64,000 nt of DNA from Monilinia fructicola (taxonomy: Eukaryota; Ascomycota; Leotiomycetes; Helotiales; Sclerotiniaceae), in the NCBI GenBank assembly GCA_008692225.1, contig VICG01000009.1, positions 2,379,001 through 2,443,000 of the forward strand. The letters are read 5' to 3'. The notes beneath the pieces are model-generated. The model was not told the origin of the DNA. It did not search any database and saw nothing but the letters and a program-made list of their open reading frames with translations. The translations under genes were made by a program, and so were the position numbers. Shown in pieces: positions 37,382 to 49,061 of the stretch. Position 1 is the stretch's first letter, and every line of letters starts with the position of its first letter.

Positions 37382-39167
37382 TCATTGCCCATGAGCACCG
37401 GCTTGGTCATAAACTACACTTCCCATACCACCTGCACCTGAACCACCCATACCAACACCTGCTAAATCTCTTCCTTGACTATCAACAGGTGGATATCTAG
37501 CGCGAAGTTCAAGATCATCAAGTGGAATATGTGATCTAATATACTTCTCACGACCATCATCATTCGGATTATGATCCCAGCTAGTAAATTTACCAACTTT
37601 AAGAGCGCTCCAAACAAGACGTCTTTGACGTTGAGAAAGTAAAACATCATTGGTAATTTTTCAAAGTCCCATTTAGCTGCGGCTTCAGCTTTGAAATCAT
37701 TCAAGAATTTGGTAGTTTCTTCGGTCATGAGTGGATGTTTGGCAGGAAGTGATGCAAGGTTAGTAACTTCTTTAGGATCTTCCGCAAGGTTATAAAGTTG
37801 ATCTGGATCAGCTGGGCATGTGATGTATTTCCATGGTCCACGTCGAATCATCATCATTGGTGAGATAGTACCTTCACCACAGTATTCCGCAAAAACTGTA
37901 TCCGATCCACCGGGACGTGATTGAAGGTGTGGTAAGAGTGATGAACCATCCATTGGTAGACCAGGCCACAATTCGACATTAGCAAGATCAGCCAATGTTG
38001 GAAGAATATCCAACGTCGAAACATTCTCCGATACATGATGAGCATTGAAATATTTGGGATAATGAACGAGAAGTGGTACTCGGACAGACGCCTCAAAGTA
38101 AGACATCTTATACCAAAGACCACGTTCTCCAAGCATATCACCATGATCACCACTGAAAACAATGATTGTGTTTTCATCCAGTCGACAATCCTTCAAAACT
38201 TGAAAGTAATTTCCCAATGCAATCATCAACGTAACTGACTGCTCCGTAATATGCACGTCGAGCTCTTTTGATCTGTTCATCTTCTGTAAAATCCTTGCCC
38301 CAAAGATCACAAACTTTCAACAGACGCTTACTATGTGCATCTAATTCTTCTTGTGGGATCTTGGTCTCTGGTAGATCAATATCCACACCTTCATAAAGAT
38401 CCCAGAACTTCTTTTGAATATTATAAGGATCGTGAGGGTGAGTGAGAGAGACCTAAGGTAATACATTAGTCGGGGTGACATGAAGATGACTAATTAAATA
38501 ACTTACAGTCATGCAAAAGGGTCTCGTATTTGGTCCTTTGCGAACATGATCATAAAGGAATTGAGTTGACTTGTACATGACCTCTTCATCATAATCCAAT
38601 TGATTGCTTCGGACACAGATGCCGGCTTGTAAGATGGAGCTAGCATTGTGTGATACCATTCCAACCTCTTATCTGGCTCTTCCCAATTCACGGCCCAACC
38701 ATAATCTCCAGGATAGATATCGCTTGTCAAACGACTCTCATAACCATGTAATTGTTCTCCAATGAAGTTGCATCTTGCCTGCCAATGTAGTCTCATATCC
38801 GGCTGCTCGGAGATAATGTGCGTATGTTGGGGTAGAAGGATCGATAGAGCTGGCGTTATCGTATGAACCAATTCTGCAAGGTAATTGGCCCGTAACCATC
38901 GACATTCGAGAAGGAGCGCACAGTGGCGAAGGGCAATATGCTGAATCGAAGACCACGGCATCTTTCGCAAGAGCATCAAGATGCGGTGTTTGGAATCTGA
39001 GATTTCGGATTGTGCATCTTTAACAAAGGTGCTGCCAACTGATCTGCCATGATATATAGGATGTTTGGCTTGGAACCTGAAGGCATATTGTGGGTATTGT
39101 TGAACGGGAAGGTTGACTTCTTCTCAAGCCGTGGGGAAGAAGGGACTGTGTTGAGATCTGGAGCCAT
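37382..39167 (-). pseudogene. betC: Choline sulfatase, broken by five small indels
   Basis: Sulfatase-family gene closest to choline-O-sulfatase, which releases choline and sulfate from choline-O-sulfate. ATG is at 39167 and stop at 37382-37384. Metal-site start NILYIMADQLAAP, the nucleophile motif CPSPLCAPSR (CxPxR, Cys modified to formylglycine), LRAAGYETTLAGKM, HGYESRLTSDIYPGDYGWA, SLTHPHDPYN, SYVDDCIGKLL, FSGDHGDMLGERGLWYKM and VRVPLLVHYP are all present and in order. A 54-nt intron at 38453-38506 (GTAAGT donor) is intact. The register shifts near 38992 (+1), 38768 (+1), 38649 (+2), 38204 (+1) and 37659 (-1, in an A-run). Between shifts the sequence reads as a normal family member with no stop codon. 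It is a young pseudogene or an assembly problem. Confidence 0.88.
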
Positions 39168-39682
39168 TTGACGATATCAATTATTTTCTGTTTTGAATAT
39201 TTGTTGGTGTATGGTATTGAAGAAAAAGAGTAGTAAGTATTATATTCTTGTAGTATATTCTGTTGAGAATTGAGTTTCGGGTAAAATGTATGGGGAAGTT
39301 GTAAAGTTCTTTGTCGATATGGAGGGGTGGTAAAGAGGAAGATGCAATACTCTGGGGAAATGATGTGATTGAGGGAAGGATAAGAAGTATATAAACTACA
39401 AAAAGAAGTCGTTGGCCCCAAGGGAAAAGAGTAGAAAGCTGCAGTAGATATGAGTAATCTGAATAAGGGCAGAAATCTGCAGTAGATATGAATAATCTTA
39501 TTGGTGAGAGAAGACGTTGAGAAGAAGAGCAAGAGAGTTTCGAAGGGTGAATGAGATGGGAAAGGAACAGCTGGAGATATATGAATTCGCCTGCTTCGAT
39601 CGATTACCTGGCTATGGGTGGGTGGTGAATGGATGGCGGGTGAATGGGTTGAACTGAAGGGAAACGTTGAGAATCGTAGAAT

Positions 39683-39754
39683 TAGGGAGGGAGGGAGGTG
39701 GAGAAGGGGGGAGGGGAGGGGGAGAGGGAGGGGGAGGGGGAGAGGGAGGGGGCA
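39683..39754 (+). repeat. G-run tract, potential G-quadruplex
   Basis: GGGAGGGAGGG followed by GGGGGG/GGGG/GGGGG runs separated by A or AGA, about 0.5 kb upstream of the sulfatase ATG. The plus strand has far more than four G3+ runs with short loops. Confidence 0.75.
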
Positions 39755-42046
39755 GGATCAACAGTAAAGAGAGCAGAAGATGATAAAAGAAAAGGCAATT
39801 AGCTGGAGTTCTGAGAGAAAGAAGTGGTGGAAGGTTCTAGGGTATCCGTCCTCTCCGTACACCTGTCTATTACCTATTACCTCATTACCCGTTACCTCTT
39901 ACCTCTTACCTCTTACCTATTACCTACCAAAAGGCTTGTGTGTACTTACTATCCAACCCACCTGCTAGTCGATCTCTCTCTCTCTCTCTCTATCTACTTG
40001 TTGGTTGTTGATTGTTGGTGGTTGGTTGTAGAGTTGTAGATTGGATGTATAGTTGTAGATTGGATGTGGACAGATACTCTACACTGAGTCTACAGTAATG
40101 TTGTGGAGATACGATACATGTAACAGTACAAGTACAGTACATGGTACATAGTACATCCATGGGATACAGTAACATACTGTAGTTTGGGGAGGGAAGTGGA
40201 AGGGAACGACAAGGGCAAGGACAACCTTGGAAGGGCAAAGAAGTTGTTTTTGGGAGAAAATGTTGCGATTTGGAGATATCTTGCGTGATAATGGAGACGC
40301 TAAACCTAATCAACCTAAGCCCTGATGATGAAAACTAATGCATCGGTCCCTTGCGTTGCCCAAATCGACAGTACTACTCCGTACTCCGTATACTACAGTA
40401 ATAACTGCTCCGTAGTATTACTTTAGTCGGTATCTCTACCGCTCTCTCTCCCCAAAGGGAATCAATACAGGAATGGCAGCACGTGAGTAGCAAGATTGGT
40501 GCCTGGTGATATGTCCCAGGTAGGTATAAGAAAGAACCTTATCAGAGGACAATGACAATTGTGACAGAATTCAATTGCCGTCGTGTTCATCATATCGATA
40601 CAGCATCTATCTAGGATGCAGACTATTGATGTTTGGTTCCGATTGTGTACGAGTACGAGTAAGTCCGAGTGCAAGTACAGCATTCCTTAACCTTACCGAC
40701 ATTGTTTCCAATGGGGATATTCTATGTGAGTTGTTCTATGTACTTTCTATTCGTGTATCTACTCACTTCTGCTACGTAGGGACGTATGTACTATTGATAC
40801 TATTATATATAACTTTACATACTCTGTACTAATATACCTAGGTAAGTACCTCAACTCAACCTGATCAAGGGATCAAACCTCACAAGGGTTTCTAATCATC
40901 CAAAATGCTGAGGATAAAAAACATGGATTACTTCCAGGTTACTGTAAGGTTATCAACTTTATCTAAGATCATTTTGGTTTGTCATCGTTTCTGCATGATT
41001 ATTCTGTGCTGTGAATTACTACCGAATGCTTCTTGACTGATTGTGTTTGCATGTGATAATGAAGGGGCAAGGTCAGTGTGAGTGGAGTGGTGAGGTAGGT
41101 TCAACCTATCTATCCATCAATCATAGTTTGCTGCTTCTAATTAGCCTCAAAAAGGTCTAAACGTTATGATAATTACCACCCCAGATCATCATCACACTCA
41201 TATCGTACAGTATATTCGTATCACAATATGATGAAGTTCTTCATGTATGTTGATGGTTGTTTAGGTTAGGGGAGGGAGTAGACCACCAGGACTGTGGTTC
41301 CTGCTACAGTATCTACTCCCAGTACCATCAACTTCGTGTTAGTTATTATATCTAATTAGTTCATATTCATATCTTATTCATCAATCTAATACACAATAGA
41401 AACACTTTTCTGTTCCACCCTTTGATTCTACTTTCTAAAGTTCGTTTTTAATTGTAAAGTTATTATTAACTTTCCACTCGTAACGAGAACTAACTGTCTT
41501 ATCATAAGCTTGATTGATGGATCGATCTAGTTCGTGCTTCCAATCGCCTTCTCTCCGTTTATTCCTCTAGTTCCTCGTAATTGGAACTAAATTGCCCGGC
41601 CTTTGATTATATCTCACCGGCTTATTTGCAATCCGGGTAGCGGTAAATATTAACTTATTTGATTCAATCCATACATCCATGATATACGAGTCGCGTGTCA
41701 GATACAGGTTAATGCATGATAGACATGTGAAAGAGAAGAAAACATTTACCGGTGTAGCAGATTTCTCTTAGCAACTTCTTTCTTCTTATCCACAAAGCAT
41801 TCGATCAAAGCGCTATATTGAATTAGACGCTCTAATAAGTTCCTTTCCTTACCTACTCAGTAACATCAACTTTGATTTCTCTTTAGATCCTGGAACATAC
41901 ACTTCTTCAGCCTTGCATATACCATGTTAATCAAAGTGGATTCACGTCCATTAATATCATCAAATTTACAAGATCTAGCCTCGTGGATACACAGACACCA
42001 ATATCAAGGTTTCTCCGTGATTCAATGTTACTCAAATCATATGGTT

Positions 42047-42064
42047 GTACTCCGTACGGAGTAC
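42047..42064. repeat. 18-bp perfect palindrome GTACTCCGTACGGAGTAC
   Basis: Exact palindrome built from two inverted TACTCCGTA half-sites that overlap at TA. It sits in gene-free DNA. Confidence 0.85.
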
Positions 42065-45000
42065 TTCTGCCATTGTTCCTGAAACTTTAATTTCTTCTCG
42101 GCATCTTCTACTTTCCAATCGAGTTAGTTGAAAATGTCACGCAATTTTCCTCGAAATTCATTGGATGAGCTGAACGTGTTTGAAGCTTCTTGAGTGGATG
42201 AATATTTTCTTATGGCGGGGTCAAGTCTTAAAGCAATCACAGATTCAATTCGACCATCCTCACCTCCTTGAAGTTTGAAGTGTCGTATATAAGCAGAGCA
42301 CATCTCTACAGGAGCCATGATTTCTTGAACTTTTCTTCAAAGTTATGCAAGCAAAGCGTTACATTCGGATATGTATAGAATCGCCTCTTTTGTTAGCCCA
42401 CCATCAGCACCATTGACTGGATGAATGTTCCTTAAATGGTCAAGAAACACCGCAAAAGATCTAGATGCGACCCAATCGTACCTCCTCTGGATTTGGAAGG
42501 GTGGCTTTCAAGAATAAAGATTGGCTAGGAATAGTTTCCCTCCCTATTATACACTTCTTATCGGGAATACAAGATCATCACAAGACATCAAAGATAGAAC
42601 AACCAATCGGGAGTAAATGTGGTAGTCCACAAAATGCTTTCAGATACACGATGGATGTCAGATCGAACCATTCATGTGATTACACGACCTCTTATCGCCA
42701 TTATGTATTCGAAGTTGGCAACTGTTTCCATGTAGGGTTTATTACAGTCTTGATCAAAGTGCTACTTTGGCCGGCATCACAGAGAATTTGTCGTTGCATG
42801 TCAATTGCATCGATTTCAATTTATACCCGAAAGAGGGGGTTGTTCTATGTTGGTAGTCATATCTGTTGAAGATGCATTAGTTTTGGGAGAACGTAAAAGC
42901 AAAGGTTGAGTCTTGTGACTGATGTTAGGAAGAAGTGGATGCATGAATCAACGAAGCAGGGAAGAACATCATGTCGAAGAACTTTTTGAGCTTGATGAGA
43001 TAAGAACAGTAAAGGCGTCAAATTTGATGACGCCTTCAAATAGAGACGCTTTATTACTGGAGCAGATCATTGAAGGCATGAAATCTCGACCATGCAGTCA
43101 GTAATGAAGTAAGGGATCAAAGGACCGAAATCAACCCTAGATTACAACAGCCAAGTCAAGAGCTTCAGCAGTTTATGATCAAGTCCAATTCAACCAGAGT
43201 ATCTGAGATTGTCATCATGCCTCTATAATATTGGTCAATAAGTACCTGGTACCAATATCAACCAAGTTGAAGGCTACATATTACTGTCGGACCGCTAGTG
43301 GTTCCCTGGTTAAAGCTTTTTGTTACTCGGACTATGAGCTACGAGGCTATTCACACCCGGTACTATCTGCTCAACAATACTGAATGTAAGAATCTAGACC
43401 ACACTTCATGTATTTGTAACACGAGCTTCAAACCCCGCAAACGAATGCAAACTTCATTCTTGACTTATATCCCGGTGTATGCTTTAATTTTGTCGTTGTT
43501 TTTTGCGACTGTCAAGAACTCAAGTCTGATGTGGGAGTTACAACTGGCTTGTACTTAAGCTACACTGTTTTAACTGTACCCGCAACTCTGTTCCACCTCA
43601 TCTGGCTCTCTACCTTATTTTCTTGTTGGGCCAGATCTAGTCTGATTTGGGCGATTCTTTCTGATATCAACTCAAATTCCAGCCAAAATCTCATCTCTTG
43701 GTTCTTGGCAGTGGCATTTAACTGTGATGCATGAGGGTTTTACTTTTGTATGCAACACTGTAGAACTATTTTACTCGTGCTACCCGTTTGTTCTTTCAGT
43801 GTTTAACAACACTTTTCTGGCTCAAGGCTTGTTCATGTGGGTTTTCTGAGTAGGTTCATACATATTCTCATTAGACTGGCCATCGAATTCGGTGAGCTGA
43901 ATTGAGATTGTCAAATGCTATTCTTCAAATATCAGCTGGTATGAATTAACTGTCACCTGGGTTGTACGAGAGTTTGCTCTTCATGCGATCTAGAGTGATG
44001 GCATTTTCACGTCAAAAGTTCAACCGATCGTATCCAGTCACCATACTCATCCAGTCTCAATACTTCTTGGAAACTTTTGTCATATATCAATTTCATCTGT
44101 TGATCAAATAAGCCCTAAAGAGGTATAGTATTACCCGTCGGTAATATTTGAGGATGACTTACCAAGTAGGTTGGTGTATACCGTACTATTTCGAGATACA
44201 ATTGGTGGAATGAATTTTTTTTCTCCACTGTTAGCATTCACGAATTTGACGATGAGAACCCATGTGTTTGTAGAAACAAATAGAAATCAAGCAACTAGGG
44301 ATTTCGGAATGGTCTGATCACATATATCATTTTCTCCCCTTAGGTTGTATTTGGGGTGCTCAATGTCTCACTTCTGTCATGCATTTGCTCAGTCTCATTG
44401 ACATTTCAAAAATCTCACTGCGCAGGTCATTCATGTATTTTGCGCTTCCTCCATGTCCAAGCTGCCAAGGCTAGATATTCACAGCCAACAATCTTTTTCT
44501 CACAAGCTTTTTCGCATAAAGATTGTAGCTTCGGACTTAAGAAGCGCTTGGAAAAGAATCCATGAGGATCAGAATACTATCATTGAAGCATGTCGATCGA
44601 TATACAATTAATAAATAAATGATGGACCATCGAACAGAAGATGGGTGATTTAAAATTTGAGTAAGCGAAACTCCTGAAATAATGAAGGGGGCGCGAAAAT
44701 AGGCAAATCATCTGTTTAGTCCCTCAAGCCATACTTTTGGTGGCGAGAATGGTCTTTTGAACGGAGAATCATTTGTGTAGTTGGATATAAGAAAGACAAT
44801 TAATTGGTCATGAGAGGAAGATTGGGGAAGAATAAATAACCTTTTAGTTGACCTTCGATAATGAAGATATTTTGGAGAATCTCAGTGTGTGTAAAGTAGG
44901 TCATGTTATATGTAGTAGTATCTAAATCTATGGAGATACTCGCTTTTCACGTTCCATACAGTAGTGGCAATACTTTTCGTTGATTCATTCATTCATTCAT

Positions 45001-45087
45001 TACTTCTTTCTATCTTGGCTTTAGCAATCAACATTGCAGGATTTGATTTGAATCAAATAATTTAACCTGCCTTCATCATTACTATCA

Positions 45088-45528
45088 ATGAAATGTTCAT
45101 TTTCCTCCATGTGCCTCCCTCTCACCCATGCCAGTAGAACCCAAAAAATCCCAGACTTCAACTCAACCTGGTCCGACACATTTTCCGTCGCCCCTGGCTC
45201 CCTGCCTCAAGTAGCGACCAACTGGCAATACGAAGCACCACCCATAGACACTAACACCGACATCAAAAATACACCCCCCTCCCTTCCCATCACCCTCTCT
45301 CCCGCTCCAAAATCTGAACCCCCACCCCCCATATTAACACACGGTAGACCTAGCGCCAAACCAACCCTTAGAATTAGTCATCAACCCATCTTCCAACAAC
45401 CCCCGCTCACCAACGGGGTTCCAGCCCCGAATTCTAGACCCCAGGTGAGAGATTTCGTCGCGATGGGTTGTGGTCTCGGTGCGGGGAAGGGAAGGGGTTG
45501 TTGTCGATGGTGCGGAGGGCATGATTGA
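45088..45528 (+). CDS. Hypothetical proline-rich protein
   Basis: An ATG-initiated frame of 146 codons with Pro/Ser/Thr-rich composition (NTPPSLPITLSPAPKSEPPP) and a Gly/Cys-rich end (MGCGLGAGKGRGCCRWCGGHD). No domain, signal peptide or membrane helix is evident. Stretches such as STWSDTFSVAPGSLPQVATNWQ look less repetitive than chance frames around it. It could be an exon of a longer gene, since no partner exon was identified, or a chance frame in C-rich DNA. Confidence 0.3.
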   Translation: MKCSFSSMCLPLTHASRTQKIPDFNSTWSDTFSVAPGSLPQVATNWQYEAPPIDTNTDIKNTPPSLPITLSPAPKSEPPPPILTHGRPSAKPTLRISHQPIFQQPPLTNGVPAPNSRPQVRDFVAMGCGLGAGKGRGCCRWCGGHD

Positions 45529-45830
45529 ATAGATGGTTGGATGGTTGGTATTGTATACTTTCGACTGATGTGTCCGTGTCATCTATCCTTTCGCTGAGGA
45601 AATTCTTGGATGGGGTGACGTGGTGTGTGTTTGAGGGGTGTTCTATTCTCATTTCTTTATGTTTGCGGGTGGGATATGAGATTTGCTTTGGTTTTCTTTG
45701 GATAGGGTGAAGATGGAGGTCTCCCTGTTCTCGGATAGAAGTGGAATTTTGAGATGTCGAGATGGGACTCTGATGGTGATTACAATGCTGGTTGATTTGA
45801 TTTATTCAAATACAAATCTTCAAGAGAAAA

Positions 45831-46010
45831 GGGGAAAGGGAAAGGGAAAGGGAAAGGGAAAGGGAAAGGGAAAGGGAAAGGGAAAGGGAAAGGGAAAGGG
45901 AAAGGGAAAGGGAAAGGGAAAGGGAAAGGGAAAGGGAAAGGGAAGGGAAAGGGAAAGGGAAAGGGAAGGGAAGGGAAAGGGAAAGGGAAAGGGAAAGGGA
46001 AGGAAGATGA
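45831..46010 (+). repeat. (GGGAAA)n hexanucleotide array
   Basis: About 180 bp of nearly pure GGGAAA with a few GGGAAG slips near the distal end. The 159-codon frame across it (Gly-Lys repeats) and its antisense (Phe-Pro repeats) are repeat translations. The G-rich strand is the plus strand. Confidence 0.95.
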
Positions 46011-47097
46011 GAATGAGAAGACCAGCCACTCGAATGAAGCTAGTCCCAGAAGAAAAAAGAAATGTCCAAGGAGAAGTAATCAGAATTCCATTCTATCTAA
46101 ACATGAATTCCAGACCAAAGATATCATTACCCAAAAAAATAATCGGATCTCTATTTACTTGACAAGACTGTAGTGGAACTCCCTGTCACTAAATACTTTT
46201 AATGGAGTGATTGGTGATATCCTGAAGGAATCATTAAAAGTCACGGAGCTCTATTTATGCTTGATGAAATGTTAATCAATACATAAATGTTGGTTCTCTG
46301 GATGTATTGGATTTTGCACTTCGCCATCATTAGGCCTCACTTGCCATTTGAACGACCATTTTTCAAAGTTGAATGAGATGATTTATCATCAAAGTGTTTG
46401 GTGTCGACTTCAATAATACTGATACTCAAGAGTTTTACGGAAAATAGACTTATGTTCCATCTCCAACGCTGAAAAATATTGAAGACTTCGCCATGATAGA
46501 AAAAGTAGTGGCAATACTCATCGAGCTTGTATCGACCTCTAGATATTACTTGTCAAGAGATAATAGATAGATAGGAGAGAGGCACATATGGTATTGAATT
46601 GAAAAGAGACCCCGGAAAATGTATACAGACAATCGGAGACTGCCCAGGTAGTAGTATCGATTCAACAGGCAGACTGCCAAATTCAGACACAAGTCCATGA
46701 AAGAGGGCCCATAGATAATTTTTAGATACGCGTTGGAGGGCTTAGAGAGGGGTTACCAAAATTGGATATACATAGGGTATGGAGCTAGCAATATCCGTTG
46801 GTCAATAGAGAATTACAGGTCAACCTACATATGTTCACACACCCCGTTCCCGTTCAACACGTATTTGAAAACCACCGCCCAATTAAAAGAGCCGGTGAAA
46901 ATAGAAATCACAACAATGAGCTCAAAATCAAGAACATGTACTGTGTATTGAATATTATTTAGACTGAGAATTTCCTAACAAGCAAATGGGAGATGGAATG
47001 TTCATGAGAAATTGTGGTATAGCAAATAATTTCATTTTATCAAATCAATTACGAAAAATATTTGATACACTAATCTGATGAGTTCATCATCTCATTT
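46011..47097. other. Intergenic spacer
   Basis: About 1.1 kb between the GGGAAA array and the secreted-protein gene. No recognisable gene, RNA or structured repeat. Confidence 0.5.
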
Positions 47098-48050
47098 CTA
47101 AATCATGAACATTGCGGAAAAGATTCCCAAGAATACTAATTCAAGAGAATGTTCAAGCTCTATGGCCCCTGAACTTGTAGTTACACTAGCTGCAGTTGGT
47201 GTTGTGGAGGATGATTCTGCTAGAGCCTTTCTTGAAGGAGAAGAGGCACTATTGCTAATAGCAAGAGTTGTGATGCTAGATCCACTCAAAGTAATTGAGG
47301 ATGTCGAAGTCGTTCGGTTGACTCGCAGTTGTTGCACTTGAAGTTGTAGTTTCTATCGCCTCCCCACACTGTTGTAATCTTTTCCATCCATCAGAGAATT
47401 CATTCTCCCACCAGTCCCCAATAGAAACAAGCCAATAATAATTGAATTGATAGGCCGATCCAGGATAATCGTGAGCGATTTGATATTCTTGACCCGCACA
47501 TTCATCATCACAGGAGAAGGATGAGGCAGATGAAGAGGAAGTCACGTTGTAGCAATATGTACCATTACTATAAAGTTAGCAATAAAACTCGGCAATAGTA
47601 ACAAGAGTACTTACGCTGATTTGGTACAGTCTTTTGCGCGAGTATATACCGAAAAACTTGTGCAACAATTTCTACTGGTACAAGAGCTTCAGGAGTAGAT
47701 CCTCCAACATATTCCTGTGCAGCATCACCACCAGCACTACAAGCTTCCTGAACACCTTTAAGATATGCATCTAAGGAATCGGAACAAGTGGTTGTACATG
47801 TATTATCGAAATCGGTAGAAGTAGGTTTGAAAGCAGGTCGCATAGAAGCAACCAATCCCAATAATGTAGCATCACAGTCGATGCCAGTACTATAAGCAGC
47901 TATACAAGCTTGAGAAGTTGTATTTGCGAGATCTTTAGCAACATAATCCCAATCTGGACCAGAAGTATTGAGGTTAAAAGATGCGTTAACGTTGAAGACT
48001 CTAGAGAATGTTGTAAGGAAGATGAGGGAAGAGAGTAAAGTGGATTTCAT
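47098..48050 (-). pseudogene. Secreted Cys-containing protein with GPI-type tail, two frameshifts
   Basis: The ATG at 48050 gives a signal peptide (MKSTLLSSLIFLTTFSRVFNVNA). A Cys-spaced domain follows (ACIAAYSTGIDCDATLLGLV, DNTCTTTCSDSLDAYLKGVQEAC). A 47-nt intron lies at 47568-47614. After it come NGTYCYNVTSSSSASSFSCDDEC and a Tyr/Trp-rich segment ending DGWKRLQQCGEAIETTT. A Ser/Thr-rich stretch and a hydrophobic end (LEHSLELVFLGIFSAMFMI) suggest a GPI-anchor signal, so the product would be a cell-wall or plasma-membrane surface protein. The frame needs a missing base near 47631 to read KDCTKSA into the intron, and loses one extra base near 47315 to enter the Ser/Thr tail. Enzymatic function not recognised. 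The shifts could be decay or sequence error. Confidence 0.7.
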
Positions 48051-49061
48051 CGTCGTTGGTGGCTTGTTGGTGGCTTGTTCGTGGCTTGTTCGTGGCGGTT
48101 AATTATGGAGTAATTAAGGTTTATAGTTTCTACTGTATTAGATAATTAACGTTAAGGTTAAGGTTAAGGTTACGGGGAAATCATATAAACCTCTAGGTAA
48201 CTTCAATAACCTTCAATAAACCAACGTTGAACTTCAAATCAAAAGATTGACCAGATTTCAAAGAACAAAAAAAAAGACAACATCAATCAACTATTGGCAA
48301 TAGTTAAGGAACTGAATTGTTGAATGAATCTTCAAGAGAGAAATTTGATGAAGATATATTCAAAGTCTTGGCTTGCTGTGCCGCACAAAGTGGATCTGGG
48401 CATCACGACTGCCTATTCACCAATACAAAAGTACTCAAGCGTTTTCAAACCCTGACATCTCAAATTTGAGCTATGTCAAACAAGTACACGAAAAGGAGTT
48501 AGGTATACTGATTCAAGGATATAGAATGGATAGGATTGATGGTTCTTGTCCGGTATTGGCTGGATGGATAGTATATTCGGAAGTATTTGGTGCAACCTAA
48601 TCCATGGATCTCATTGATTGGGCATATGGGAAACTGATTTGGGGCGTATGAGAGTATGAGAGTATGAGAGTATGAGAGTATGAGAGTATGCGAGTATGAG
48701 AGTATGCGAGTTTGAGAGTATGAGAGTATGAGAGTATGAGAGTATGAGAGTATGAGAGTATGAGATGAGAGTATGAGAGTATGAGAGTATGAGAGTATGA
48801 GAGTATGAGAGTATGAGAGTATGAGAGTATGGGAGTATGGAACCAATAAGAGTATACGGGCAAATGTTGATTGTACTATAAACATCATCATTGGTGGGTG
48901 ACACATGGCCAATATAGTTGATGCCCCTGATGTTACACGACAAGGCTCAGCCATGGACGAGGCTCTCTAGGACACTCCCCCACATCTTATTAGGATTCAT
49001 GCTCTCCCTTGAAGCTATAGATATGTTTGTTTTAGCTGTCACAGATTTCGTTTCTTTCAAC
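48051..49061. other. Intergenic spacer with 8-bp minisatellite
   Basis: No gene supported. Contains GGTTAAGGTTAAGGTTA-like sequence near 48.15 kb and the GAGAGTAT array. Confidence 0.5.
48645..48839. repeat. (AGAGTATG)n 8-bp minisatellite
   Basis: About 24 copies of AGAGTATG with occasional GCGAGTATG and one 3-bp slip near 48763. Since 8 is not a multiple of 3, the unit puts the same [12 protein letters not shown] peptide in all three minus-strand frames, so the long frames there are artefacts. Confidence 0.93.

Larger units (their letters stand above)
39168..45087. other. Very long gene-poor, repeat-rich spacer
   Basis: Nearly 6 kb with no supported gene. It holds a G-run tract (39.68-39.75 kb), CTCTTACCT units near 39.89 kb, a CT repeat near 39.97 kb, TACAGTACA-type sequence near 40.13 kb, TACTCCGTA motifs (40375, 40382, 42048), a TACCTAGGTA palindrome (40835) and ATTC repeats near 44.98 kb. 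Frames at 42124-42318, 42465-42869 and 43298-43734 are open but not recognisable as whole genes; 43298-43558 contains CKNLDHTSCIC, weakly like a CFEM piece. Confidence 0.45.

Noticed and set aside
42465..42869. 134-codon ATG frame
   Set aside because: No recognisable motif and no supporting exon structure; left as unassigned.
45683..46162. 159-codon Gly-Lys repeat frame and its Phe-Pro antisense frame
   Set aside because: Pure translation of the GGGAAA array.
48150..48175. GGTTAAGGTTAAGGTTA sequence considered as telomere-like repeat
   Set aside because: Unit is not TTAGGG/TTAGG in tandem and the run is only about three copies.
48499..48954. Three overlapping minus-strand frames rich in SYSHTLIL
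   Set aside because: Translation of the 8-bp minisatellite in all frames.
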